Part shown: positions 23,163 through 30,722 of the stretch, in pieces
Layout: each line of letters begins with the position of its first letter
How positions within the stretch are numbered: the stretch's first letter is position 1
The notes under the pieces: generated by a model
Told to the model about the DNA's origin: nothing
Database searches by the model: none
The model's input: only the letters and a program-made list of their open reading frames with translations
Translations under genes and position numbers: made by a program
Source of the DNA: Motiliproteus sp048265065
Lineage (GTDB): Bacteria > Pseudomonadota > Gammaproteobacteria > Pseudomonadales > Balneatricaceae
Direction of reading: 5' to 3'
DNA length: 35,733 nucleotides
Assembly: GCA_048265065.1 (NCBI GenBank)
Contig: JBLXCH010000025.1
Span: 1 to 35,733, forward strand

Positions 23163-24716
23163 GTGAGGTGTATGGATAATAATGCCCCGCAAATAAGGGA
23201 TATACCAATCAATGTGCTTGTAGACAACGCGGTTGTAGGCATTATTTCAGTCGATGTAAACGGTTATATACATACAGTAAATTCATTCGCAGAGCGGTTA
23301 TTTAAATACCCTCCTAATGAGTTGGTCGGGGAAAAAATTGACCAACTAATGTCGCCTGATTTTTTTGATCTTAGCGAGGAAACTTCCACTATTGACGATA
23401 ACGGTCCAGGTGGGCATTGCTCTCTAGGACGAGATGGTTACGCTACTCGAAAAGATGGCACCGAGTTTCCTTTCGAGCTAGGGGTCAATCAAGTGTTGAT
23501 TGATGGCCAAAAAATCACAGTAGGGATCATTCGAGATATTTCTAAAAGGGTTGCGGCTGAGCGTTCATTGCTGGCTGAGAAACGGCGACTTGATGCTGTT
23601 ATGGAAACCGTCGTCGATGGCATCATTATCTTGGATCAAGATTTCGCCATCCAAAGTTTCAACCCCTCTGCTGAACGCATTTTTGGCTATAGCAACGAGG
23701 CGGTTATTGGTAAAAACGCGCGCTTATTAATCAGTGATAAATCTCCAATCGATCAATATGAACGCTTACTTTTAGACTTGGCCGCAAACAATGGTCAGTC
23801 GGTGATCCAGGGGCGGGACCTCTTGGCTGTGAGAAGCAGCGGTGTCACTTTTCCTATGGAGCTTGGTATTAACCAAATGGAGCTTGATGGGCAAAAGTTA
23901 TTCGTTGCTACCGTTCAAGATATTACTGAGCGAAAAGAGTCAGAAAATGCGATCGCTGAATATGTTGAGTTACTCAAACGTAGTAACAAGGAGCTGGACG
24001 AGTTTGCTTACATTGCGTCCCATGATTTAAAAGAGCCACTGCGAGGCTTAAGCAATAACTCTCTCTTCTTAGAAGAGGATTATGCAGAATTGCTTGATGA
24101 TGATGGTCGAAGACGGCTTTCAAGAATGCGGTATTTATGCGATCGGCTTGAAAAGCTTATCGATAATTTGCTGTATTTTTCTCGTCTTGGTCGTCAAGAA
24201 CTTGCCGTACAGAACGTCAATTTAAATGTACTGGTGGATGATGTGGTCAGCCTCATCCAAGGCAGCCTTGATGAAGCGAATGTCAAAATAAGGGTGCCAG
24301 AGGCTTTGCCTGTGATTCGTTGTGATGTGCCCCGGATCACAGAGGTTTTCCGAAATTTAATTACTAATGCACTTAAATATAATGATAAAGATGATAAGTG
24401 GATTGAAATAGGCTCAGTTAAGGTGGCCATTCCAGGTCAGACGGAAGTCTATGAGGATGCTTTTTACGTCAAAGATAATGGTATAGGTATAGATAAAGCG
24501 TTTCATGAAGCGGTTTTTAGAATTTTTAAACGCTTGAACCATGAAAAAGACGAGGCAAAAGGTACTGGTGTTGGCCTTACCTTTGTGAAGAAAATAGTTG
24601 AGCGTCATGGCGGCCGGATTTGGATTGAGTCTGAACTTGGCAAAGGCACCACTTTCTTATTTACGCTTAGAAATACGACGACACCACAGCAATTGGATAA
24701 TCTGTCAGAGGAATGA
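23163..24716 (+). CDS. cytoplasmic PAS-PAS histidine kinase
   Basis: About 517 residues, no membrane helix. PAS1 about 14-130 and PAS2 about 142-258 both end in the D-I-(S/T)-x-R motif. Their sequence is of the FixL-like oxygen-sensor type (GIIILDQDFAIQSFNPSAER, then FGYSNEAVIGKN, FPMELGINQM). The haem-binding His of FixL is replaced (SPIDQYERLL), so haem is unlikely in the FixL manner. The phospho-acceptor is His288 in ASHDLKEPLR. N-box Asn403, DNGIGI (439-444) and GTGVGL (468-473) complete the kinase. Numbers count from GTG 23160. GTG 23163 has the best-placed AAGGA, and ATG 23172 is also possible. First of four rightward signalling genes. Confidence 0.88.
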   Translation: MRCMDNNAPQIRDIPINVLVDNAVVGIISVDVNGYIHTVNSFAERLFKYPPNELVGEKIDQLMSPDFFDLSEETSTIDDNGPGGHCSLGRDGYATRKDGTEFPFELGVNQVLIDGQKITVGIIRDISKRVAAERSLLAEKRRLDAVMETVVDGIIILDQDFAIQSFNPSAERIFGYSNEAVIGKNARLLISDKSPIDQYERLLLDLAANNGQSVIQGRDLLAVRSSGVTFPMELGINQMELDGQKLFVATVQDITERKESENAIAEYVELLKRSNKELDEFAYIASHDLKEPLRGLSNNSLFLEEDYAELLDDDGRRRLSRMRYLCDRLEKLIDNLLYFSRLGRQELAVQNVNLNVLVDDVVSLIQGSLDEANVKIRVPEALPVIRCDVPRITEVFRNLITNALKYNDKDDKWIEIGSVKVAIPGQTEVYEDAFYVKDNGIGIDKAFHEAVFRIFKRLNHEKDEAKGTGVGLTFVKKIVERHGGRIWIESELGKGTTFLFTLRNTTTPQQLDNLSEE

Positions 24717-24721
24717 CTTTT

Positions 24722-25168
24722 ATGAGTGAACCCATACATATTTTACTGGTTGAGGATAATCAAGATGACTATGAGGCAACAGTAAGAAGCCTCAAAAAGA
24801 ATCATTTTTTAAACCCTGTTAAGTGGTGTCAAAACGGGCAAGAGGCGTTGGATTACCTCTTTTGCGAAGGGGCTTATGCTAATGATCCCGATGTTAAACG
24901 ACCTGATTTAATACTCCTAGACTTAAATATGCCTGGTGTCGATGGCCGGCAGGTCTTACAAAAAATAAAAGCCGTAGAGCAGTTAAAATCTATTCCTGTA
25001 GTGGTCCTGACAACATCTAAAGATATTCGTGATATTGAAAGTTGTTATGAGATAGGCGCAAGTACTTACATACAGAAACCTGTCAGCTTTCAAGGTTTAA
25101 CTGATGCGATTAAAACGATGAAAGAGTATTGGTTTGGTGTCGCCATCTTGCCGGTGAAAGGTCGTTAA
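24722..25168 (+). CDS. single-domain response regulator, Rcp1-like
   Basis: A 148-residue stand-alone receiver. LLVEDNQDD (8-16), phospho-acceptor Asp67 in ILLDLNMPGVDGRQ, TTSKD, and Lys in IQKPVSF are all present. The long insertion after EALDYLF and the YWFGVAILP ending match the Rcp1 branch that partners phytochrome-type kinases and dimerises through the C-terminus. It has no output domain, so it relays or drains phosphate or acts by protein contact. Start ATG 24722 has GAGGA at spacing nine. The ATG at 24713 lies on the Shine-Dalgarno and is rejected. Confidence 0.9.
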   Translation: MSEPIHILLVEDNQDDYEATVRSLKKNHFLNPVKWCQNGQEALDYLFCEGAYANDPDVKRPDLILLDLNMPGVDGRQVLQKIKAVEQLKSIPVVVLTTSKDIRDIESCYEIGASTYIQKPVSFQGLTDAIKTMKEYWFGVAILPVKGR

Positions 25169-25215
25169 AATGCTGCGAGTTATTATTACCTCAAACAGTA
25201 ATAGCGGCCGAAAAA

Positions 25216-27162
25216 ATGAAAAAATCTTATAAGCTACTCATTATCGAAGACAGCATTGATGACTTTGAGTTATTTCATCGGCTGTTATCAAGAGCCCCCG
25301 TTGAGTCTAATAAAGAGTACTTACTGCAACATGCGGTTGATGGTCACGAAGGCATTGCGCTAATCGGCGAGTCACTACCGGATTGTGTCCTGCTTGATTT
25401 TTCTTTGCCGGGTAAGGACGGCCTCAACGTACTTCAAGATATACGTCACGACTACCCCAACTTACCTGTTGTTGTTATGACAGGGCAGGGGGATGAAACC
25501 CTTGCTGTGCGGCTTTTGAAAGCTGGCGCACAAGATTACCTCGTTAAATCTAAAGCGCGGTTCGAGACGCTGGATCGAACCATTGATAATGCGATTGTTT
25601 GCAGCCAAGCGTTACTCAATGAAACGAAGGTTGAAGGGGCCTCTCACATTCTTGTCATTGATGATAATCCTGATGATAGAGAGCTTCTAGTACGCAGTTT
25701 GACACGAGTTAAGGCGATTGATTATTCGTTCACTGAAGTTGACTCAGGTGAAGAGGGGTTCGCTTGTTTGCAGGAAAATGCAGACATGTTTGATTGTGTT
25801 TTGCTTGATTATTCTATGCCTGGATATGATGGTTTACAGGTATTACAACAAATTGTTCTCGACCATCCTTTTCTTCCCGTCATCATTTTAACGGGTCAAG
25901 GCAATGAAACGATTGCTACAGAAGCGATTAAATCTGGTGCGTTCCATTACTTAGTTAAGTCGAGTATCAATAGTGATGTCATTGACAATGCCGTTCGTTC
26001 GGCTATAGAGCAAAAGAGGCTGGAATATCGGATTGCAGAAAAAGATTTATATATCAAAAAACACGAAGAAGAAGTGACTGAGTACCGAGAATTGCTTGAG
26101 CTGGTAGTTAGCAGTGCCAAAGTTGTGATTTGGGATTACGACTGTCAATTAAAGGTGATCAAGTTTAACCGACAGCTGGAAGAGTTGTTAGGTTGGCATT
26201 CAGAAGCCCCATTATTATTAGATTCATTCGCTGAGCGATCTTTACAGGGTGATGAGGGTGTACAGTTTTTGGAGTACTTCTCCGCTTGCATTGACGGTAG
26301 CCAGTCGAGTTTTGAGTACACGTGTAAAATGCATCCAGAGCATGAGCATTGGAAGTGGGTGCGCTGTACTGGCAACGTTGTTAGCCGCAGCCAAGATGGT
26401 ATTGCTTTACGGATTGCAGGAACGCTGCACGACGTGACGGAAGAGAAGAAAGCAGTAGAGCATATCATTGCAGCAAACGAAGAGTTAGAGAGGTTTGCCT
26501 ATATGTCTTCTCATGACTTACAAGAGCCATTGCGAATGGTCGCTAGCTTTACCGAGATTTTACAGAATGAGTATGCGGACCAGCTGGATGATCGGGCAAA
26601 ACAATTTATTCAGTTTGCATATGATGGCTCTGTGCAAATGCAGCAAATGATTAAAGGTTTGCTTGAATACGCCAAAACGCAACAGAGTAATATTCAACAT
26701 GATTTGGTGGATATGAACCAAGCCGTTGATATTGCTAAACAGTCATTATCAGTTAGCTTTGAGGAATGCTCTGCTAAACTGATTTGCGCACCATTACCGT
26801 CAGTTAAAGCAAACTATTTGCAAGTCTCTTCAATGTTACAAAACTTATTGGGCAATGCTCTTAAATACCGAAGGGCTGATGTTGATCCTGTTGTAACTAT
26901 CACGGCACAAAAAGATGATGATTTTTGGGTTTTTTCAGTGCAGGACAATGGTATTGGTATTAAACCTGAGTACTGTGAAAAAATTTTTGAGCCTTTTAAG
27001 CGACTTCATCGTCGCGATGAGTATGCGGGTACGGGGATGGGGTTGGCTATATGTCGCAAGGTGGTGCAAGAACTAGGCGGTAGTATTTGGGCTGAAGCCG
27101 CGATGAATGAAGGAACGAAAGTTTCTTTCTCTGTCCCCGTTCAGATAGTTAGTGAAAAATAA
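25216..27162 (+). CDS. hybrid histidine kinase REC-REC-PAS-HisKA-HATPase
   Basis: A 648-residue cytoplasmic protein with two receiver domains at its N-terminus. REC1 is about 4-125 (Asp61 in VLLDFSLPGKDG, Lys111). REC2 is about 143-265 (Asp198 in VLLDYSMPGYDG, Lys248). A short coiled linker and a PAS domain (about 295-410, GWHSEAPLLLD, then HDVTEEKK) follow, then the phospho-acceptor His433 in SSHDLQEPLR, N-box Asn547, DNGIGI (577-582) and GTGMGL (605-610). N-terminal receivers suggest the kinase is controlled by phosphorylation from other kinases of this locus. ATG 25216 is preferred because an earlier TTG would overlap the previous gene by 40 bases. Its Shine-Dalgarno is weak. Confidence 0.9.
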   Translation: MKKSYKLLIIEDSIDDFELFHRLLSRAPVESNKEYLLQHAVDGHEGIALIGESLPDCVLLDFSLPGKDGLNVLQDIRHDYPNLPVVVMTGQGDETLAVRLLKAGAQDYLVKSKARFETLDRTIDNAIVCSQALLNETKVEGASHILVIDDNPDDRELLVRSLTRVKAIDYSFTEVDSGEEGFACLQENADMFDCVLLDYSMPGYDGLQVLQQIVLDHPFLPVIILTGQGNETIATEAIKSGAFHYLVKSSINSDVIDNAVRSAIEQKRLEYRIAEKDLYIKKHEEEVTEYRELLELVVSSAKVVIWDYDCQLKVIKFNRQLEELLGWHSEAPLLLDSFAERSLQGDEGVQFLEYFSACIDGSQSSFEYTCKMHPEHEHWKWVRCTGNVVSRSQDGIALRIAGTLHDVTEEKKAVEHIIAANEELERFAYMSSHDLQEPLRMVASFTEILQNEYADQLDDRAKQFIQFAYDGSVQMQQMIKGLLEYAKTQQSNIQHDLVDMNQAVDIAKQSLSVSFEECSAKLICAPLPSVKANYLQVSSMLQNLLGNALKYRRADVDPVVTITAQKDDDFWVFSVQDNGIGIKPEYCEKIFEPFKRLHRRDEYAGTGMGLAICRKVVQELGGSIWAEAAMNEGTKVSFSVPVQIVSEK

Positions 27163-27176
27163 TAAAAGAGTAAATC

Positions 27177-27617
27177 ATGGTAAATAAAGCGATGAAACCT
27201 GTTGAAATCGTACTTGTTGAAGATAATCCCGGTGATGTCGTATTGACGCAGGAAGCGTTCCGAAAATCAAAAATTTCAAACCGTATTGAAGTGCTGAATG
27301 ATGGAGAGATGGCATTAGATTATTTGTTTAAACGTAACGGCTATGAAAATGCCTCCACGCCGGACCTTGTTCTGCTTGATTTAAACTTACCTAAAATCGA
27401 TGGCAGGGAAGTGCTTGAAACATTGAAATCAGATGACGTAACTAAGTCGATACCCGTCGTCATTTTGACAAGCTCTGATGCTGAGAATGATATTGGACAA
27501 ACCTACGACCTTCAGGCCAATAGTTATGTAGTCAAACCGATCAGTATGGAGGATTTTGTGAAGATTGTTACGGCGATTGAAGATTTTTGGTTTACTGTCG
27601 TATCACTTCCACGTTAG
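27177..27617 (+). CDS. single-domain response regulator, Rcp1-like (second copy)
   Basis: A 146-residue receiver with LVEDNPGDVVLTQEAF (13-28), phospho-acceptor Asp68 in VLLDLNLPKIDGREVL, LTSSD, VVKPIS, and the Rcp1-type ending FWFTVVSLP. It is closer to the cyanobacterial Rcp1 pattern than the first copy and only distantly alike in sequence, so this is not a recent duplication. It begins 14 bases after the hybrid kinase and is the last gene of the rightward signalling unit. No output domain. Confidence 0.9.
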   Translation: MVNKAMKPVEIVLVEDNPGDVVLTQEAFRKSKISNRIEVLNDGEMALDYLFKRNGYENASTPDLVLLDLNLPKIDGREVLETLKSDDVTKSIPVVILTSSDAENDIGQTYDLQANSYVVKPISMEDFVKIVTAIEDFWFTVVSLPR

Positions 27618-27635
27618 TGACAGTAAGTCGACCTG

Positions 27636-27685
27636 AACTCCCTTTCATCGGAACTCCTGTCGTTGAAACTCCTCTATTGAATTCC
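27636..27685 (+). repeat. short degenerate direct repeats before fumarase
   Basis: AACTCC occurs at 27636-27641, 27652-27657 and 27667-27672, followed by AATTCC at 27680-27685, spaced 16, 15 and 13 bases. They lie in the 211-base gap upstream of the fumarase gene and could be a regulator-binding array. TATACT (27731-27736) and TATATT (27741-27746) downstream are possible -10 elements without clear -35 partners. Confidence 0.25.
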
Positions 27686-27828
27686 GCACATCAAATACAT
27701 ATTGCCTCTATCGAAAAGCGCCATTAACTCTATACTTTGTTATATTTGTTTGTAACGCTACGTTATTGAGCTAAACAGACCTGCTTACCCAGCCGCAGAG
27801 CTAAAGGGAAGCCTCGATAGGAGTCATT

Positions 27829-29349
27829 ATGACCGTAATTCGCCAGCAAGATCTGATCGACAGCGTGGCCGATGCGCTGCAATTTATTTCCTACTATCAC
27901 CCCGTAGATTTTGTTAAAGCGGTTCATGAAGCTTATTTAAAAGAAGAGTCGAAAGCGGCAAAAGACGCGATGGCTCAAATTCTCATAAACTCGCGGATGA
28001 GTGCGGAGGGACATCGCCCTATTTGTCAGGATACGGGCATTGTTACGGTGTTTATTAAAATTGGCATGAATGTCCAGTGGGAAGCGGATATGAGCGTCGA
28101 TGACATGATTAATGAGGGTGTTCGTCGAGCCTATTTACACCCCGATAATGTTTTACGCGCTTCGATTCTTTCTGATCCTGCTGGGAAACGAATTAATACC
28201 AAAGATAATACGCCTGCCGTAATTCATATGCAGGTTGTTCCTGGTGATGAAGTCGATGTTCAGGTCGCAGCTAAAGGGGGTGGGTCGGAGAATAAGTCGA
28301 AAATGGCGATGCTTAACCCCAGTGATGACCTTGTGGAGTGGGTGCTTAAAACAGTCCCAACCATGGGGGCGGGTTGGTGTCCTCCCGGAATGCTCGGCAT
28401 TGGTATTGGTGGTACCGCTGAAAAAGCGGCAGTGATGGCGAAAGAGTCACTCATGGATCCGGTGGATATCCAAGAGCTAAAAGAAAGAGGGGCTTCCAAT
28501 CGTGTCGAAGAACTGCGCTTAGAACTATACGAAAAAGTAAACAATCTGGGTATAGGTGCGCAAGGGTTAGGTGGATTGACAACAGTTGTTGATATCAAGA
28601 TTAAAGACTATCCAACTCATGCGGCATCATTACCTGTTTGTATTATTCCTAACTGTGCCGCAACTCGACATGCGCATTTTGTGTTGAAAGGCGACGGCCC
28701 CGCGTATCAAACGCCGCCGTCATTATCAGATTGGCCGGAAGTTACTTTCGATGTCGGGCCGTCTACGCGACAAGTCGATTTAAACACTGTCACTCAGGAA
28801 GAGATTGAAAGCTGGAAGCCAGGGGAAACTTTGTTACTCAATGGTAAAATGCTGACAGGCCGTGATGCGGCGCATAAGCGTTTATGTTCGATGCTTGATG
28901 CGGGTGAAAAATTACCGGTAGATCTTAAAAACCGCTTTATCTATTACGTTGGGCCAGTTGACCCTGTGAGAGATGAAATCGTTGGTCCAGCCGGCCCAAC
29001 GACTGCGACACGCATGGATAAGTTTACTCGCCAAGTGTTAGAGGCGACGGGCTTGCTCGGCATGATTGGTAAGGCTGAACGTGGTCCTACAGGGATTGAG
29101 GCAATTAAAGATAATCGTGCGGTATATCTAATGGCAGTGGGTGGTGCGGCTTATCTAGTATCGAAAGCTATCAAGAGTTCTAAGGTGGTGGCATTCCCTG
29201 AACTGGGCATGGAAGCCATCTACGAATTCGAGGTTGAAGATATGCCGGTAACTGTCGCAGTTGATGTTAATGGTGAAGCTGTTCACGAAACGGGTCCTGC
29301 GTTGTGGCGTAAAAAAATAGAAGAAGCTCAAGTGCTAGAGGTTCGTTAA
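27829..29349 (+). CDS. fumA: class I fumarate hydratase (4Fe-4S)
   Basis: A 506-residue class I, iron-sulfur fumarase that interconverts fumarate and malate in the citric acid cycle. Three cysteines placed as expected for cluster ligands are Cys66 (RPICQDTG), Cys184 (AGWCPPGM) and Cys276 (IPNCAATRH). The spacing matches known class I enzymes. The C-terminal beta domain carries GKMLTGRDAAHKR and YYVGPVDPV. GATAGGAG precedes the ATG. The enzyme is oxygen- and iron-sensitive, unlike class II FumC. Whether to call it fumA or fumB is arbitrary here. The terminator-like hairpin after it faces the other way. Confidence 0.95.
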   Translation: MTVIRQQDLIDSVADALQFISYYHPVDFVKAVHEAYLKEESKAAKDAMAQILINSRMSAEGHRPICQDTGIVTVFIKIGMNVQWEADMSVDDMINEGVRRAYLHPDNVLRASILSDPAGKRINTKDNTPAVIHMQVVPGDEVDVQVAAKGGGSENKSKMAMLNPSDDLVEWVLKTVPTMGAGWCPPGMLGIGIGGTAEKAAVMAKESLMDPVDIQELKERGASNRVEELRLELYEKVNNLGIGAQGLGGLTTVVDIKIKDYPTHAASLPVCIIPNCAATRHAHFVLKGDGPAYQTPPSLSDWPEVTFDVGPSTRQVDLNTVTQEEIESWKPGETLLLNGKMLTGRDAAHKRLCSMLDAGEKLPVDLKNRFIYYVGPVDPVRDEIVGPAGPTTATRMDKFTRQVLEATGLLGMIGKAERGPTGIEAIKDNRAVYLMAVGGAAYLVSKAIKSSKVVAFPELGMEAIYEFEVEDMPVTVAVDVNGEAVHETGPALWRKKIEEAQVLEVR

Positions 29350-29361
29350 GCAAATAGTCGG

Positions 29362-29390
29362 ATAAAAAAAAGCCGCACAATGTGCGGCTT
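29362..29390 (-). terminator. leftward intrinsic terminator downstream of fumarase
   Basis: AAGCCGCAC (29370-29378) and GTGCGGCTT (29382-29390) form a perfect nine-base stem with an AAT loop. On the plus strand the right side is followed by GAAAAATAAA, with no T-run. On the minus strand the stem is followed by eight Ts in the GGCTTTTTTTT context (down to about 29364). It therefore terminates leftward transcription, yet no leftward gene precedes it. Confidence 0.75.
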
Positions 29391-29456
29391 GAAAAATAAA
29401 AACAAAGATAGGATGGAAACTATAAGGTAGCATTATTTTTCATGATTGCAAATACT

Positions 29457-29475
29457 AATGAGAATAATTATCGAA
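29457..29475. promoter_or_regulatory. candidate Fur box in the fumarase-cyclase gap
   Basis: AATGAGAATAATTATCGAA agrees with about 14 of 19 positions of the Fur consensus written AATGATAATGATTATCATT. It overlaps the expected start of the leftward transcript described above and lies 230 bases before the diguanylate cyclase gene. The region is AT-rich, which raises the chance of a coincidental match. Confidence 0.35.
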
Positions 29476-29624
29476 TAACTAGCATTTTAAAAGAAGCCGC
29501 TGTTCAGTTGTGCTTATTTAAGAATAATCTAATGAAAGTGTCTAAAAATTGTACTCAAAGTGTAATTCTTCCCGTAAAATGGCGATTGGCTCTTAATTTC
29601 TAATAATTCTAAAGCAGTGTGTTT

Positions 29625-29671
29625 TTCCGTTTCGTTAAGGAATGACGTTTTTTTTGTCTCAGGAAACGGAA
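29625..29671 (+). repeat. inverted repeat in the diguanylate cyclase leader
   Basis: TTCCGTTTC (29625-29633) and GAAACGGAA (29663-29671) form a perfect nine-base stem with a 29-base loop containing a run of eight or more Ts. It ends 35 bases before the cyclase ATG. It does not fit the cyclic-di-GMP riboswitch consensus as far as I can see. It may be an operator or a leader stem. Confidence 0.4.
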
Positions 29672-29705
29672 GCTAGCCAAGCACTGTTGTCTCTAAGGGA
29701 CTTGC

Positions 29706-30722
29706 ATGTTGCAGGATACAGCTGAACTTGCGGCTAAGTATTTGCGTGAAGCAATACCATTGATGGTAAAGCACGACATACCACCAACGCCGTTTAATTA
29801 TGCGCTCTGGTATAACTATGTATCAAATCGTGACCCCATGTTAAATGAGGCCATCGAAAACATCATAGAGGCTAAGGGCACCTACTCTCCTGAAAAGACG
29901 GAAGAGCTTTTCACCCAGCACATCATTAATGATCACATTATTGCCTCAAAAGATATTCAGAAAAGCTTAAAGAGCATCATGGCTGAATTGCAAAGCCAGG
30001 TGGATGTTACGCTTAAAGGTACAAACGACTTTCATCAGTTGCTCTCCGAATCCTCTCAAAATTTAAACCAGACCGAAGTGGAGCCAAGCGGGCTCTCGGG
30101 CATTATCTCTGGGTTGATTCATGGTACAGAGCGTCTGTCTCAAACTGCCGATACATTTCGCCAACAAATGGCGGAAGCCCAAAAAGAAGTTGAACAATTA
30201 AAGATCGAGCTTAGGAAGACCCGACGTGAAGCGCAAAGTGACTCGTTAACTGGCTTATATAACCGCCGATTTCTTGATGAGTATCTTGAAGAGAAGGTGG
30301 CGAGTGCTGCATCTGAAAACATGTACGTGGTGATTGCTGATATTGACCACTTTAAATCGTTTAATGATAACTACGGTCATCAAGTGGGTGATCAAGTGAT
30401 TAAGCGAGTCGCTAGCTTGCTCAAGCGGTCATTAATTGGTAATGAGATTAGCGCACGCTATGGTGGTGAAGAGTTCGTGCTTGTTCTTAAAGAAACGCTG
30501 GTGGAAGGGATCGAAGAGCGTGCCGAGAAAATGCGAAAATCCATAGAAACCATCGTGCTTAAAGATCGTCGTGAAGGGAAAAGTATTCGTCGTATTACCG
30601 CCTCTTTTGGTATAGCAAAGTTTAGTGGTGCCGAGTCTGCAACAGACTGGGTTGAGCGAGCCGATAAAGCGTTATACCAAGCGAAAAAGTCTGGACGTAA
30701 TCGTGTCGAGAGCGCTGATTAA
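29706..30722 (+). CDS. diguanylate cyclase (GGDEF)
   Basis: A 338-residue cytoplasmic protein. The N-terminal part (1-165) is helical, opening AKYLREAIPLMVKHDIPPTP, and ends in a coiled coil (about 150-180, KEVEQLKIELRKTRREAQ). The GGDEF domain (about 178-335) has SDSLTGLYNRRF, ADIDHFKSFND and an intact GGEEF (253-257), so it should make cyclic di-GMP. The usual inhibitory RxxD site before the signature is replaced (IGNE), so product inhibition at that site is probably lost. AAGGGA precedes the ATG. Its stop overlaps that of the convergent sugar kinase by four bases. It is separate from the signalling cluster, with the fumarase gene between. Confidence 0.92.
   Translation: MLQDTAELAAKYLREAIPLMVKHDIPPTPFNYALWYNYVSNRDPMLNEAIENIIEAKGTYSPEKTEELFTQHIINDHIIASKDIQKSLKSIMAELQSQVDVTLKGTNDFHQLLSESSQNLNQTEVEPSGLSGIISGLIHGTERLSQTADTFRQQMAEAQKEVEQLKIELRKTRREAQSDSLTGLYNRRFLDEYLEEKVASAASENMYVVIADIDHFKSFNDNYGHQVGDQVIKRVASLLKRSLIGNEISARYGGEEFVLVLKETLVEGIEERAEKMRKSIETIVLKDRREGKSIRRITASFGIAKFSGAESATDWVERADKALYQAKKSGRNRVESAD

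Larger units (their letters stand above)
29362..29477 (-). ncRNA. candidate iron-regulated small RNA
   Basis: A leftward terminator (29362-29390) ends a stretch with no open frame longer than a few codons. About 85 bases before it lies a Fur-box-like sequence (29457-29475) just downstream of a minus-strand -10-like TAAAAT (29489-29484). A transcript of about 115 bases would result. This is the usual layout of Fur-repressed small RNAs (RyhB, PrrF). No sequence similarity to RyhB or PrrF was recognised, the -35 is poor, and expression is unproven. Confidence 0.3.

Noticed and set aside
29362..29390. Hairpin after fumarase as the fumarase terminator
   Set aside because: The plus-strand side is followed by A-rich sequence with no T-run. 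Only the minus-strand direction has the U-tract.
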